Assembly: GCF_963966145.1 (NCBI RefSeq)
Contig: NC_091046.1
Location: 38,254,001 to 38,318,000 of the forward strand
DNA length: 64,000 nt
Reading direction: 5' to 3'
Source of the DNA: Tenebrio molitor
Lineage: Eukaryota > Arthropoda > Insecta > Coleoptera > Tenebrionidae
Part shown: piece after piece, positions 11,276-23,303 of the stretch
Numbering within the stretch: position 1 is the stretch's first letter
Layout of the letters: the number at the start of each line of letters is the position of its first letter
Program-made: the position numbers and the translations under genes
Notes under the pieces: generated by a model
Seen by the model: only the letters and a program-made list of their open reading frames with translations
What the model was told of the DNA's origin: nothing
The model's database searches: none

Positions 11276-14200
11276 CATATTATTTCTATATCGTTGCCAA
11301 TTTCATACAACTCGGCCGAAAGAACCGCATTGCCATTTTCGAGAACCGATACACATTGCGATCCTTCGTCTCGAAATCGTGGGGGAAATTTCTCGAGTAC
11401 AGGAACATCTGAAAAATAAATGCATTCTTTAAAGCCAATTTCTAAGTAGGAATTAAGTGGCAATAATTAAATGTGAGCTACATCAAATACAAGAAAACAA
11501 CAACAAAAAAGTAACTGAAACGTTATTGCTTATTTTAAAAATTTGTAGAAGTAAGTACTTATTTGCCTTCCATTTCTTATCCTATATCACTGTGTTTATT
11601 TGAAAAAAAAAAAAAAATAAATTCATCTCAGACAGAAGAACGATTTAAATTAGATCATGATTCTAAATGTGTATAATGTATTGAAGAACAACAAGTTACA
11701 GTGGCAAGTTTGTGTGACATCACATCCGTAATTCAGTCTTTTTTAATCTTGTCCTGTCTAAAAATAAAATAAAATTTTATGTTTTATGTAACGAAGTACC
11801 TAACACTATTCTTATATCATTTTTGTGATCTTTATTTTGGGAATTACGAACATTCAATTCAAAATTTGAAACCATCTTAATGGGAAACAGTAAATATGTA
11901 TATTCATTTTTAAAGATACTTGTTTATACCTAAATATGAGAATGGCTCATACCTAACTGATTGATCTTTACATAGAAATAAAAGTCTAGAAACATTTTAA
12001 CAATGTTATTTTTCAACATGCTATCATACTAGTGCACTTGGTCTAAACGATGTTAAAGTGCTCTGACGCTTCTACATTCTACATTTTTTTAATTTTTGTG
12101 TTTCGAACTAGTCGTTAGATCTAAATCTGACTAATAGAGAAGTTACTCTAATATTTTCCCGATGGGCTGGTTGTACAAGTGATCAAAAAGAAAACAAATC
12201 AAGAGTGCTACCTCATCCTTTGTTTAATCGAAACATTTGTCTTGGTTTGAGTTGTACGGATAATTTATTATACATATCTACTTATATTCAAAGTCGTTTT
12301 ATTGGTTACCTAGGTACCTTTCGAAAATCTCTTATTAATCAATTAATTAATTATTAATAATTAATGCTTTATCTTCAATGGTAAGCCTATTTTACCACTT
12401 ATTCTAGCATAATTGTTATTTACAATTTCAATTACAGTAAACGTCTGTAAACTTTGCCGAAATCTAAAAGTTATTAACAACAGCACATTGTTGACGTTTC
12501 TTTGACATTTCTGCGAAAATCTGCTAACCAGTGGCGTCGCGTTTGGCAATAAAACTGGTAAATTATCTATTCTTACGAATGTAAAATATTGCTTTTGTTT
12601 ATTTTATAAATTTTCTCCCTTTTCAGATAATAATAATAAAATGGACAAATTATAATTCCAACGTCTAAAATTTATGAGCTATGATTTCGTATAAAGGGGC
12701 GTTTGAGACCACAAATTGTCTACGCCCATGCATTGAACGCTTATTTGCTTATAATTCCCCTACAACATGAGGATATGACCGATAATTTGCAACGTCTGCT
12801 CTGATTTGTTTTCTTTTTGATCATTTTGTACAAAAAACCAACATCTCTTTGCTAGACATTTTATTGCAACTCTTTTACTGTCAATAAAGGACAATTTTCA
12901 GTTAAATAATTTTTCACTTGTTATCTAACACCTGATAGCAATAATAATGTACCCAGTTATACGAGGCCATTATAAATACATATCTAATTATTTCTAACGT
13001 CGAAGTTGAATGTGCTTTATAAATTTGCCGCCTCTTCTGAATTTATGCTAGGATATAAATTTGACATTTGGCATTTTGCAGCGTCCAGAGTTCATTATTT
13101 TCCACATTGTAAATTACGGTATTCTGAGTTACGCAGCAGAAGTCTTTTTCAAGAATACCTCGTACAGGAAATGTGTTATTGTAAATAAATAAATAAATAA
13201 ACAAATACATAAATAAATAAAAACATTTTATTTAGGTATACCTAACATGCCTTTAGTAGGGTAGGTACAGCAAAACTGTAAGATGGCAAATTCCACAACA
13301 CGTATCACTTTATAAACATTTATAATAACCCTGTACTCATTTAACTCTTAAGTACTGATTATTTAAAACTCTGTACATTTCCATAAAATACAGAGTGATT
13401 CACGTAAGAGTACGAACCTACAAAGCTCTGGATGCAACCCAAAATACATATCTCAGAGTTAACATTGTTATCTATTAATGAAAATGCAAAACGTGAATCC
13501 ACGAGTGCTTATTTACAACTTGTCGCTCACTTGTCACTATTTATTGCATGTCTCAAAACCAAAAGTACCGACTACTAATATTTTTGGTGTCGTCGGAATG
13601 CCGTCGATACGGCAAACTTGTATGCGCATAGGCATCCAGAAAGAAGAGCTCCAACGGACAAACTATTTCGCAAGTCAGACCAATAATTGAGGGAAAATTA
13701 GCCAAAAATCAAAAGAGCAAAACAAAGAACAGGCACAAATCCTGAACGAGAAATACAAATCTTTGAAGCAGTGGATCAAAATCCCGATATTAGTCAACGA
13801 GATTTGGCTCTTGAAGTAGGAATCAGACAGGCTTGTAGTCGTACCTTACACCACTAGACTTTTCTTGTGGGGTATGGTGAAAGACAGACTATACCAAATG
13901 CCAATATTCGACATTGAAGATTTGGAAAATCAAATTCGGAATACTTGCCTGCCTTACTCGCGAAATGCTGGCCAGAAGAAGATCCTTTGTTATGCGACTG
14001 GAGACATAATATTTAATGAATGAGGGGCGAAATTTTAAACATTTGTTACGACTTGTAGTTATTACTGGTTATCATTGTTTTGGTTATTATATTTTTGAAT
14101 TTATCACTTGGCAGTTTAAATAACAATAATGCTAACATTAATCAAAATTCCAACTAACTTAGATTGATAATGTTTTTATTAATATGAACTGCATCCAGGA

Positions 14201-17200
14201 ATCTGTGAAATATGTATTTTGGGTTGCATCGATAACCTTTCAGGCTCGTACTCTTATCCACTCTTATGTGAATCACTCTCTATATTATTTATAAAACGAA
14301 AATCTGCAGGTGCTCTTTTAGTCATTTAATTATGTATTACTACTTAATACGTATTATCGTATTATCACACTTATACATTTTCTTTTTCGACCATAAATTA
14401 TATTTCATCACTCTTTATTATTTTATTCGTTCTTAATCATTTTGATTTTTTTTACCTTAGACAAGTACATGCTGGATCTTTTGAAACATTTTAATTAATT
14501 AATACACACATATGTACAAAAAAAAAAACAAATAAATCAATAAAATGATCATTGTAGAAATGTTAGTAAAAAGTAATTTGCAAAAGATTCAAAACTGTTA
14601 CCGATAATTTTGTGTACAGTAAACCGCAATTAACTCCGCGAAACAATTTTCCCGAACTAATTGAATAATTAATCAAGCCTAAACAAATTTGTTAACAATT
14701 GCAAAGATGTTGATGTTACGTTCATTAGTCGTGCAGAAGATTTTACCTTGATCTCAACCTTAACGCACGGTTTATTTTAGGGAAAATATTATTTTGCCTT
14801 GTACCCTACATATCTACAATTACGTTCAACAAATTTAAAACAACAGACCAATTGCAGGCCACGCACATTTTAACAGTGAACACGTTATTGATGAATCGGG
14901 AGATGAACAAAATTGCAATACCAATGTTTATGTTTTACGTAGACTCATTTAACCGAACTGTAGTTATTTCTAGCTGGACTCTATAAATACAACCACATTG
15001 GTGGTACTACAACGAATTTACGGACGTCCTAATGTAGGTTTTTTTTTTATTTTGCATTGCAATCTTTTCATAAAATATAGATCGATACAGTGTTATATTG
15101 CCTAATTTAAGACGTCTTTATGGAGACTTTCTGAAAAATGATGCTCAACGCATAAAACCAAATAATCACCACGTTTTATCACTTTATTACAGCCCAGATT
15201 TGATCGACAGGCTATTATTGATTGATTTTATTGACGATTCTATTATTAATCTTGCTGTTAATGTTTATGTAGGCTGACCTTTACTGTCTATCTAATTCTG
15301 TGTTAAAAGCCAAATCAGTGTTGATGCAGAAATATTTTCTAAAAACTAAATCAAGAGTTTAGGTTTCGAATTCTTCGCTTATTTTTAAAAATTAATTAAT
15401 ATTTTAATTATTACGAGTATGGGGAAATTATTCTTACTGAAAAAGTTTAAATTATTTCAAATGTCTACTGTTTCGGAAAATAAAAAGTCGAATTTTTAAA
15501 AATAAAACTTTAATAAATGAAATATGTATTGAAATGAAAGGAAGTTTTTCAAAAAGTGTTATTTTCATTTTAACTCAGCATTAAAGAAGGCGTAAATTAC
15601 ATAAAATAGGTGCTGCAACCACAATGTTTAACATAACACAAAATTGGAAAAATCAAAAATAATGAAAATAAAGAAAAAGAAGAACATAACAAAATTTAAT
15701 CAAAGTTACAGCAGATTACTGCAAATAAATGTGAAGATTAAAACAACAAATGATCAAAAAAAAAAAGATCTAATACAAATTAAATGTCCATGAGTTGAAT
15801 TAGCAAAAATTCATAAAAACTAATAACAAAATAAAATGATTTAGGCATTTTTGTTATTTTTAGAAATCTTATCACCAACAATACCGAACCAGAGATTTGT
15901 TTTTCTAAATCGTTAAATGTATTTTAATTTTTTTCAGTAGATACTTTCTTTTTCAAATAAAAAAAAATATTTTAAGAACTCTACGCCTTGCTCATCTGGT
16001 TTTCTCTCACATTTCAAATTTAAAAAATTATCTACAGTAGGTACTCTTTGTGCAACCGTACGCGAAACGAGCACTTCGCGTATCTAAAACAAACCGCGAA
16101 ATCCAATTTCGCGGATGTTGCTTTTAATGACGGCCGTTAAAGTAAACGTCATTTTAATATTTGATACAAATCAGAGTTTCGGTGTAAGACTGGTGTTTAG
16201 ATTTTTCGGATATGAAACATCACTTTCACTACAATTCTCTTCGACATTTTTACGATTATTTACAAAATGAATTGTTTTATTTATGTCATTTCCATAGCGA
16301 CATGTAAGCAGAATTTATAATAAGTTTGCATTTATAACATTTATAACATCCTCGAGATTGTCCTGTCTCGGCCACAAGCGGCCTCGGCGACAATTTTTCT
16401 CCTGGTACGTAAAAGAATGATTTCGATATTCGAATAAATTCTTTTTTATTTTTAACAATATTTCCAATTTTGTTTTCAGTTAGATCTTGTATAATGAATT
16501 GTACAGGGTGAGCAACAATACCTGTTTCAGTTGGCAAAAAAATTTTACATAAAATTTTCAAGACTGTGAATTGTACCTATTTCGGTTTGTTTTATTGACA
16601 TTATTGACAGCTGGTATACATTTCAAATTTAAACGTCTTGGTTTTTGCAATCTTTTATTAATAAAATGGTTTTCTCGTTGGAACATGACATAAAAGTCAC
16701 CAAAAATCACCAGAATTTATTGCCAACTCAATCAGTACTTGTTGCTCACACGGTATTAAGTAGTATATTCTTGCAGTGATTAAACCGCAGTGATCTCAAT
16801 AATCATATTCACTGCATTCTAGAACAGTAGTTAAACTTCTGTTAGAGTTTGCGTTAAAATTAAAAGACACTATTGAATCATTTTGTTAATTAAATTTCAT
16901 CTGTACCTATTTGAAATGAATATGGCGTCAAATATTTATTACATTTTACATAAAAAATTATACACTTTTTATTAACACACCAAAGGGCTGTTACGAAGAC
17001 CATAACGAGCAAGGAAGCTGTTTGAGGCCCGACTAAGCACTAAGAAGGGCCTTAATGCTCCCGTGGTCATGGGAAGCGTTGTCACTTTGGCAACGCATAC
17101 GACTTTGAAAAATTGCGGGCCGTTAAAACCTCCCTTAACAGCCCTGAGTACTGCCAGGGTGTTATTGACAACTTAACGATGAAAAGATATACTCGTGTAA

Positions 17201-18002
17201 CTACCTTGAAGAGTAAAATTTAGTATTTGTTAAATAAAATTGTTATTTCTTCAGTTTGTCGGATTTTTAAATTTTTCCTCAACGATGTATGTAGTTCTCG
17301 ATGGCATCTTCTGTTTACTCAAATGTGATTTATTGTGAGCCAACGCAACAAGTTAAGTAATAAAGTTATGACATACACGAAAATAGCGTATACGCGAGAA
17401 ATGTTTGGAGTTAATATTCTTTAAGCCATAATAAAAATACTTTATGCAGCACATAAATAAATAAAATGTTTGGCAAGTCTATTTATACAAAATAAAACGC
17501 ACAAGAAATTGGAGCATTAGTGTAGATATTCAAGAAATAAATGGCTGGCACATCTGCTTCCTGACCGTTCTGATTTAATCGGGAAGAAGAATTTCACTCT
17601 TTCTTGTGCCCAAAATAAACGTGACATCCGTTTTGCAGATTATGCATTAAAATCTAATTTGAGTCCGCGTGATAAGTCACACCGGAGACATCCTACGATC
17701 CAAACACCAGTAGTATTTTTAAAATGCAAAAACTCTGGTAAATTTTAATGGAAAGAGAATTGGCACAAGAACAATAGTTGTGGCATTCTTTCAAGTATCT
17801 GTACATGTGCAAATGCTATTTCACACAGGAACCCCTCATCCCGAAAAAACCCAACTCGATTTTTGCAACAAAATTTATGCGAAGCAAACGGGGCGCCATC
17901 CGGCACCTGTTTTTCGCATTCGTCCGCTAAACAAGCGTCCAAACGGAGTGAAGGCGGCAAAAGGGTATTTTTGCTCCGACACTGACCTGTTACAACTTTC
18001 AT
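11276..18002 (-). CDS. First two coding exons of an Ig-domain gene (partial)
   Basis: Exon 1 (17987-18002) reads ATG AAA GTT GTA ACA G and is followed by the donor GTCAGT. Exon 2 (11276-11408) follows a TTTTTCAG acceptor and ends before GTAAGT. The phases match exactly: G plus AT makes Asp. The joined start is MKVVTDVPVLEKFPPRFRD, and the exon ends GNDIEIIW. A KFPPRF..EG start and a final core Trp fit the first half of an I-set immunoglobulin domain, as in giant muscle or cell-adhesion proteins (inference). The next exon should begin in phase 2 with a G to complete Trp; I found no convincing one to the left, so it is probably outside the window or in a long intron. Intron 1 is about 6.6 kb and is filled with transposons. 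The 5' UTR lies in the GC-rich island upstream. Which Ig protein this is remains unknown. Confidence 0.6.
12176..12828. mobile_element. TA-flanked inverted-repeat element, 653 bp
   Basis: CAAGTGATCAAAAAGAAAAC at 12176 is mirrored by the complement ending at 12828, with TA at 12174-12175 and 12829-12830. The termini (TGATCAAAAAG) resemble those at 59633-59863. No recognisable transposase lies inside. Confidence 0.75.
13182..13222. repeat. (TAAA)n microsatellite
   Basis: An imperfect run of TAAA/AAAT units about 40 nt long. Confidence 0.85.
13391..14280 (+). mobile_element. Deleted Tc1/mariner-type transposon with transposase remnant
   Basis: The ends CAGAGTGATTCACGTAAGAG (13391) and GTGAATCACTCTC (to 14280) are inverted and TA-flanked. 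Between about 13610 and 13990, shifted frames give HPERRAPTDKLF, then GTNPER and DQNPDISQRDLALEVGI. This is the helix-turn-helix region of the same insect transposase family as at 1-650. The catalytic part is missing, so the element is non-autonomous. The right end carries a small CTCTTATC/CTCTTATG duplication. Confidence 0.8.
14281..16503. other. Intronic AT-rich stretch without genes
   Basis: This lies in intron 1 of the putative Ig-type gene. It is strongly AT-rich with homopolymer runs. A GC-richer patch at about 16050-16150 (CGCGAAACGAGCACTTCGCG) looks like a fragment of another repeat. A minus-strand frame of 91 codons at 16286-16561 runs into the adjacent MITE and has no recognisable motif, so I do not call it. 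Confidence 0.55.
16504..16753 (+). mobile_element. MITE with transposase N-terminal start, copy 2
   Basis: Direct repeat of the element at 10015-10263: the same CAGGGTGAGCAACAAT left end and TTGTTGCTCACACGG right end, and TA flanks (16502-16503, 16754-16755). The ATG at 16666 again opens MVFSLEHD. The few differences between the two copies suggest modest age. Confidence 0.85.
16984..17146. repeat. CG-rich palindromic element
   Basis: GGGCTGTTA near 16984 and TAACAGCCC ending near 17146 form the inverted termini. The inside is CG-rich with further short inverted pieces (GGCCCGACT / CGGGCCGTT). Another member of the palindromic repeats with CG-rich cores. Exact ends uncertain. Confidence 0.55.
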
Positions 18003-18440
18003 TTTGACCCGGCTTTCGGATGCTGATGGTATTCCGAGGCAACGGTTCCCATGGGATCTCTACCTGCACCGCACTCCGCCACAGTCGGCGCGAACTACTG
18101 GAGACGCTCGCACGGACGTCGCCAAGCTTGAGCTAAAACAGGACCGACGTCAACGGCTCGAGGCGTCGTGACGCGGTGTATACCATGAACATGACACACA
18201 CCATCGGTCCCAACATCTGATCCGCGGCGCAGACCACCGTGGTGCACCCCTACCGCCGACACTACTGTTTATCTTTGGGAAGTGCGGGGAAATGAAGAAA
18301 ATCGACGCGACTTTCGTTAAATTAAACAACCGCAAGGGTTCTTGTAAACTGACAACGAAGGACTTCTTTGAAGTTGTTGGAAAGACAGTCGCACCGAGGA
18401 CAACTGCCGAGTTGGAGAACTGCAAAATCTTTCATTTGGG
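17820..18440 (-). promoter_or_regulatory. GC-rich island: probable 5' UTR/promoter of Ig-type gene
   Basis: Base composition changes sharply from AT-rich to GC-rich here and back again near 18440. CG dinucleotides are frequent (CGGCGCG, GACGTCG, CCGCGGCGCAG). The island covers the ATG at 18002 and its splice donor. Frames of 64-91 codons occur on both strands but none has a recognisable domain. The best reading is a 5' UTR and core promoter for the minus-strand gene, with the transcription start near 18.4 kb (inference). Confidence 0.45.
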
Positions 18441-19331
18441 TTGCGACTGAACAATTTGCGGAACCTATGAAGTTATCGCTACGTAGGAACAATATTTAGA
18501 ACACGCTTATCTATTTTTAAGGTTTATAATTCTTATGTATAATATAAAGTAAATAGTTTGTCTTTCGTACTTACAAATTACAAATACCTACAACTTCTAC
18601 AGGCAAAAAGGTGGTGTGTATTAGAATTATTTATGTAAAACATAACAGCAACTAAATAAATGAGTGTACTATCGAACGGTTTATTTTTAAAAAACAGATT
18701 TTGGTTGTTAGTGTCATTTCACAGTGATAAGTGCACCATTGTGAAACCGTCTTAACCTATTAACACGTTGTGTGACACACTGTCATTATAATTATGTATA
18801 CAATGTAAATGAAACGTGAGGTAAATTACTTAATTAATAAAATGATTCTTACTTAATTAAAATGTGATGTCGGGAACATGTTTTGAACAATTAAAAAAAA
18901 CAAAATCTTGATAATTCAATTTATTATTAACATATTGTTGCCAATGGACATAATAATTGCAATGAAAAAAAAATAATTTGTGGCAATACCACAAAGTTTT
19001 AAAATAACATTGACGACCAAAATGTATTGCGCACGATTGTACCTACATATTTGCAGTAGCGAACAGAAAAGAATGTACGCATAAATTCAATATGTTGGAT
19101 CAGATGTAAATAACGGCTATTGGCGTGATTTATGAACGTTAGTTTATTTGGAAAATAGTTAATAAATGTAACTAAAATAAATGACTGAAAAAAATTGAAC
19201 AGTACAAAACTGATGATTAACAACTTAAAAGTCGTATGATTATTTTTAATTAAATCCTATTTTTATTTTATTTGCTCAATTAATTTCCTTATTAAAGTGC
19301 TTATTTTAATAAATAAATTTAAATATACCTA
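18441..19331. other. AT-rich stretch, nothing recognised
   Basis: Upstream of the GC-rich island. No coding signal, clear repeat ends or RNA gene were seen. Confidence 0.55.
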
Positions 19332-20103
19332 CTCACGGACAAAATTAACGCATACTTTTTATTTTTTATTTTTGTAAAACTTTTATGAGGTTTTTCTTGT
19401 CAACTTCATTATGGTAAATTGTTTTGGGTGTATAAATTTATAATTTATGCCAAAATTTGATACTGTTTGATAGTGCGCTTTGGTAAATTATGATAACTGT
19501 CTTTTGTTTTGTACCATCAGAATGACATTTCTAGTGTATTGTGTGTTTTTTGTAATATCTAGTTGTTGAAGGTAGTTCTCCGGACTGTTTGTCACCATGT
19601 AAACAACCTCATAACGGCCGGAGTCCGTTAAGGGCAGCGTCTAAACTTTATTTTTCAACTTTTTTACAATTGGTACAATTAATGTTTAATGTTATGGGAC
19701 ACACCTTGAATTAATGGAAATCCGTATGCCACTAGCAGATGTGGACGAGATCGAAGACGATGCTTCACAATTTTAACACTAACACAAGCGCGATTTTGCA
19801 GGGAATAACGATGACCTCACTTGCTCTGCGGCCATCCGGACATCGGGAATATCTTGATCGCGATTTTTTATTGATTTCATTCGTTTATTTTCAACGGAAA
19901 GTTAAGCGTTGAACAAATCTGACAAACAACATTGGAACATTTTTTTTCATAAACAACGGCTGACATGACGACGTCCTCCTCACAGTTATTAATCATTCGG
20001 TTTTTTCGATGGCGTTGAAAAAAATGTACATATGTATTTCAAAAAGATAACTGTGAATGAATCGTAGAGATATTACAAAAACTATTGTACAATACACGGA
20101 CGT

Positions 20104-20169
20104 GTCCGTTAGGGCTTTTACTGCCTCGCCAGTATCTCTAGCTCGGCCGTAAAGGCTATCCTAACGGAC
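20104..20169. repeat. Palindromic repeat with CG-rich core
   Basis: GTCCGTTAGG at 20104 pairs with CCTAACGGAC ending at 20169. The core holds CTCGCCAG / AGCTCGGCC. Confidence 0.65.
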
Positions 20170-20650
20170 TTCTACTGTAAAATACTATCTATTATGTTCG
20201 ATTGTATTATAATTCATGATTTATGATATCGTTTATTGTCCATAAACTACCCTTTAGGGATTCATCCATAATGATAAAGTAAAACGGATGCTTGTCAGTT
20301 TTGGGTATTACTTCAAAATAAACGTCAAAATAACTAAATATCATAATTTTATTTAAATCAGGAAAGAACAGAATTAATAGAAAACTTTCCAGTGAAGATT
20401 CTTTGGCTTTTGCTGCAGTTTCACTTACTTTGCTCATTATTACAACTAGAAATAAAGATGATTTCAGCTCGTATTTCAAACACAAGCACTGTTCGTTTTC
20501 AAATAAATAGTAATAAACTAATAAACAACTTCGTAACCACAGCAACAAAAACAGAACACTTCGAAATTATCGTAGTTTTTAGAATCTATTATCTAAAAGA
20601 AACTTGTCTTCACAATCGAACATAAAGCTTTGTATGTAGTACGTACATAA

Positions 20651-20739
20651 TTAGGCTTTGTGAACTTGCCCTATTTATTAGCCTCGCTCGCAAGCTCGCT
20701 CTGCCATAAACTATAAGGCTCGTCCACAAAGATCTATAT
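20651..20739. repeat. Palindromic repeat with CTCGCTCG core
   Basis: Imperfect inverted ends around TTTGTG / CACAAA enclose a core CCTCGCTCGCAAGCTCGCTC. It resembles the palindromes at 3929-4005, 58819-58898 and 60309-60405. Confidence 0.5.
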
Positions 20740-20875
20740 TATGTACTTATTACATAAATAGCTATTATTTCATACTGGCAGTCTCTTCTCTATCATAATT
20801 TTATTTCAAAACTTAAAAAATCGCATCATATTGTGAAAATCGCATCACCTTTTTTCCTGTGGCAAAGGCCGTTGC

Positions 20876-20898
20876 TATTATTATTATTATTATTATTT
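20876..20898. repeat. (ATT)n microsatellite
   Basis: A run of seven ATT units. Confidence 0.85.
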
Positions 20899-21049
20899 GA
20901 TATAATGTCCAACGGGATTAAAACCCATTAACACCCTATTGTTTTTTACATTAAATATTTTTTGACTTTTTCACTTTTCAATGTCAGATTTGATTTATAA
21001 AAATAAAACAGTCCGGTAAGTAATGATTATAAAACACTGCTAATACATA

Positions 21050-21484
21050 CAGTGTGTCCAAAAAGTCTGGAAACACCCCAATAAAATAGAAACGAATGAT
21101 TTTCCAGAAAAACGCAAAAACAGGTGAACTAGCGCTTCCAAAAATCTTTCTGTTGATGGTATCTGTTTGCTGTTTTTGAGGACCTTGAGAGAGTTATGAT
21201 GTCATCAGAGGTTTTTTAAATGGCAACGACGCATTTTTACTACCGTTTTTAATAGATCTTTTAATATCTACCCGACGGTCAAAAAGTTTTTCAATTGACA
21301 TAAGAAATTTCCTCAAAAAACCTATTTTTTTTTATAACAATAACTTTTTCAAGGTCATAGAAAAGACCAAAAAGAAAATATCAGCAGAATTTTTTTTTAA
21401 AACACTAATTGACCTGTCTAGATTTTTTCAAAAATTATGCGTTACGTTTTCATTTGGGTGTTTCCAGACTTTTTGGACACAGTG
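21050..21484. mobile_element. Mariner-type MITE, 435 bp
   Basis: CAGTGTGTCCAAAAAGTCTG at 21050 and its near-perfect complement ending at 21484 continue as inverted repeats for about 29 bp and are flanked by TA (21048-21049, 21485-21486). No intact frame inside. It may lie inside the element at 19332-21584. Confidence 0.88.
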
Positions 21485-22160
21485 TATACGTAAAACAGCT
21501 CATCAGAAGCCACTTGAGAATAAAAGTTTCATTAGTGTTACAAAAAATGAAAAGCAAAAAATATGCGTTCATTTTGTCCGTGAGTCCGTGATTGTCTGTG
21601 GTACAATGAGGGACATGGAATCCTGGGCAGTCTGTTATTGTCATTTCAAAAAGTGTCAATGTAAATGCACCTTTACCGTCATTATAATTGGTATTTTCAA
21701 AAAAACTGTCAACTTGGTTATGAGTAGCTAAGGTATGGTTTAGAAATTTTGACAACTGAATGACACATCTGCCCAGTTTTCCGTGTCCCCAATAGTAATA
21801 CTGGTAATAATAATAAATTAATAATATGTAGTAGGCAACTCGTTACATAGCGACGAAAAGAGTGTCAGATCTGACAAGTGTTAACAACTCGACAGCCCGT
21901 AGTCAAATTTGCACGATTTGACTTCCTGTGCAGGATGTTTGAGTAAATGAGTCGTCAATAATTACTCGCAGCTCGAATGGTACTTAACTAGATTATTTTA
22001 AATTAAGTAGATATTGTTGTAGTTTTTTTAGCACAATTGTCCTGTTATTACAAACACAACTGCTTAAGCAGCAAGCGTTTTATTGAGACTTTATCGAAGG
22101 TCAAATAACAAGACCTAATTTTTTAATGGGATACATTTTTCAATTTTACGAAAAAATCTA

Positions 22161-22335
22161 CAGTCGCGGACAGAAAAAAGTAGGACAAGTCTTATTAAGA
22201 TTTTTAGCTAAAATTGGGTGGAGTAAACCGGGCTTACTATGACAAATAAATAAATATTTTAATAGTAACCTTAGAAAGAGTAAACCGATTTACATTAGCG
22301 AAAAAACATTGTCCTATTTTTTCTGTCCGCGACTG
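22161..22335. mobile_element. MITE, 175 bp, CAGTCGCGGACAG ends
   Basis: Inverted ends CAGTCGCGGACAGAAAAAAG (22161) and the complement to 22335 extend about 28 bp and are flanked by TA on both sides. Noncoding. Confidence 0.88.
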
Positions 22336-22337
22336 TA

Positions 22338-22455
22338 TGTCGTGCTTATAGTGTTTTTAAAGCGATTTATTCCAATTTTTCTTTTATTTAAATCGAGCCA
22401 TAAATAATGGAGATACGGCTTACGACGTTTTTTAGGACGCACCTGTATAAGCAGA
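22338..22455 (-). repeat. Partial copy of the foldback arm at 22563-23303
   Basis: This segment (TTTAAAGCGATTTATTCC ... TTTTTTAGGACGCACCTG) matches the right arm of the neighbouring foldback element and is the reverse complement of its left arm. It is either a truncated second copy or a trace of rearrangement between arms. Confidence 0.75.
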
Positions 22456-22562
22456 GGAAAAAACGTTTTTTGTATACTGATTAAAAAATGTCAGAACACT
22501 TCGTACTTTCCCTTCAATTTTAATAGAGGTAGATTAAATAGCCTCTGCAACTTCTTGAATAC

Positions 22563-23303
22563 AGGCTGCGTCCTAAAAAACGCCGCAAGCCATATCGCCG
22601 TTATTTATGGCTTGATTTAAATAAAACAAAAACTGAAATAAATCACTTTAAAAGCACTATAAGCACAACATAGACTTTTTTTTTCAAAAAGTAATTCAAG
22701 GTCAGATGATAATCAACTTTGTTTTTTCAAATAGCTTGGTATATTTTTTTATTCCGATTTTGAAACATAATTTTTCTGAATCCAACGATATGCCGCATGT
22801 TAGAATGCGTTTATTAGTAACCGAGAAAATAAATAAATAAAATAGCATTATTAAAAATTTTTTCCTCGAAAAAAGTCACGCTACTATGGAAAACAATCCT
22901 AAATGCAATATTTATTACACGTTCTGTCATATTATTTTTTGTTTCTGCTCTTCAGAAAGTATTGTTATTGCGTTTAGGATTGTATTCCATAGTATACCTG
23001 ATTTTTTTTCGAAAAAAAAAAAACGTTCCAATAATGCTATTTTATTTATTTATTTTCGCGGTAACTGTTAAATGCATTTCAACATGCGGCATACCGTTGG
23101 ATGGGTATAAAAAAATATACCAAGCTTTTTAAAAAAACAAAGTTGATTATCATCTGACCTTGAATTACTTTTTGAAAAAAAATTAGTCTATGCTGTGCTT
23201 ATAGTGCTTTTAAAGTGATTTATTCCAATTTTTGTTTCATTTAAATCAATAAGCCATAAATAACGGAGATATGGCTTGCGGCGTTTTTTAGGACACCTGT
23301 ATA
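22563..23303. mobile_element. Foldback element, about 740 bp, arms about 290 bp
   Basis: The left arm begins GCGTCCTAAAAAACGCCGCA and the right arm ends with its near complement near 23303. Long stretches such as AGGTCAGATGATAATCAACT occur in both arms in opposite orientation. A second inverted pair inside, AAACAATCCTAAA / TTTAGGATTGT, surrounds the centre at about 22950. Non-coding foldback DNA. Confidence 0.75.

Larger units (their letters stand above)
19332..21584. mobile_element. Possible 2.25-kb element with CTCACGGACAAAAT ends
   Basis: CTCACGGACAAAATTAACGC at 19332 and the near-complement of it ending at 21584 suggest termini of one element that was later hit by other insertions, including 21050-21484. 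A TA flank is present on the left (19330-19331) but not on the right, so the right end may be damaged or the pair may be two fragments. No transposase was found inside. Confidence 0.45.

Noticed and set aside
16286..16561. 91-codon minus-strand frame containing CYKCYKC
   Set aside because: It starts in the MITE at 16504 and crosses its boundary. The Cys run alone is not enough to name a family.
17745..18425. Several frames of 64-91 codons on both strands in the GC-rich island
   Set aside because: GC-rich DNA has fewer stops by chance, and none shows a domain. Only the five codons at 17987-18002 are supported, by splice phase.
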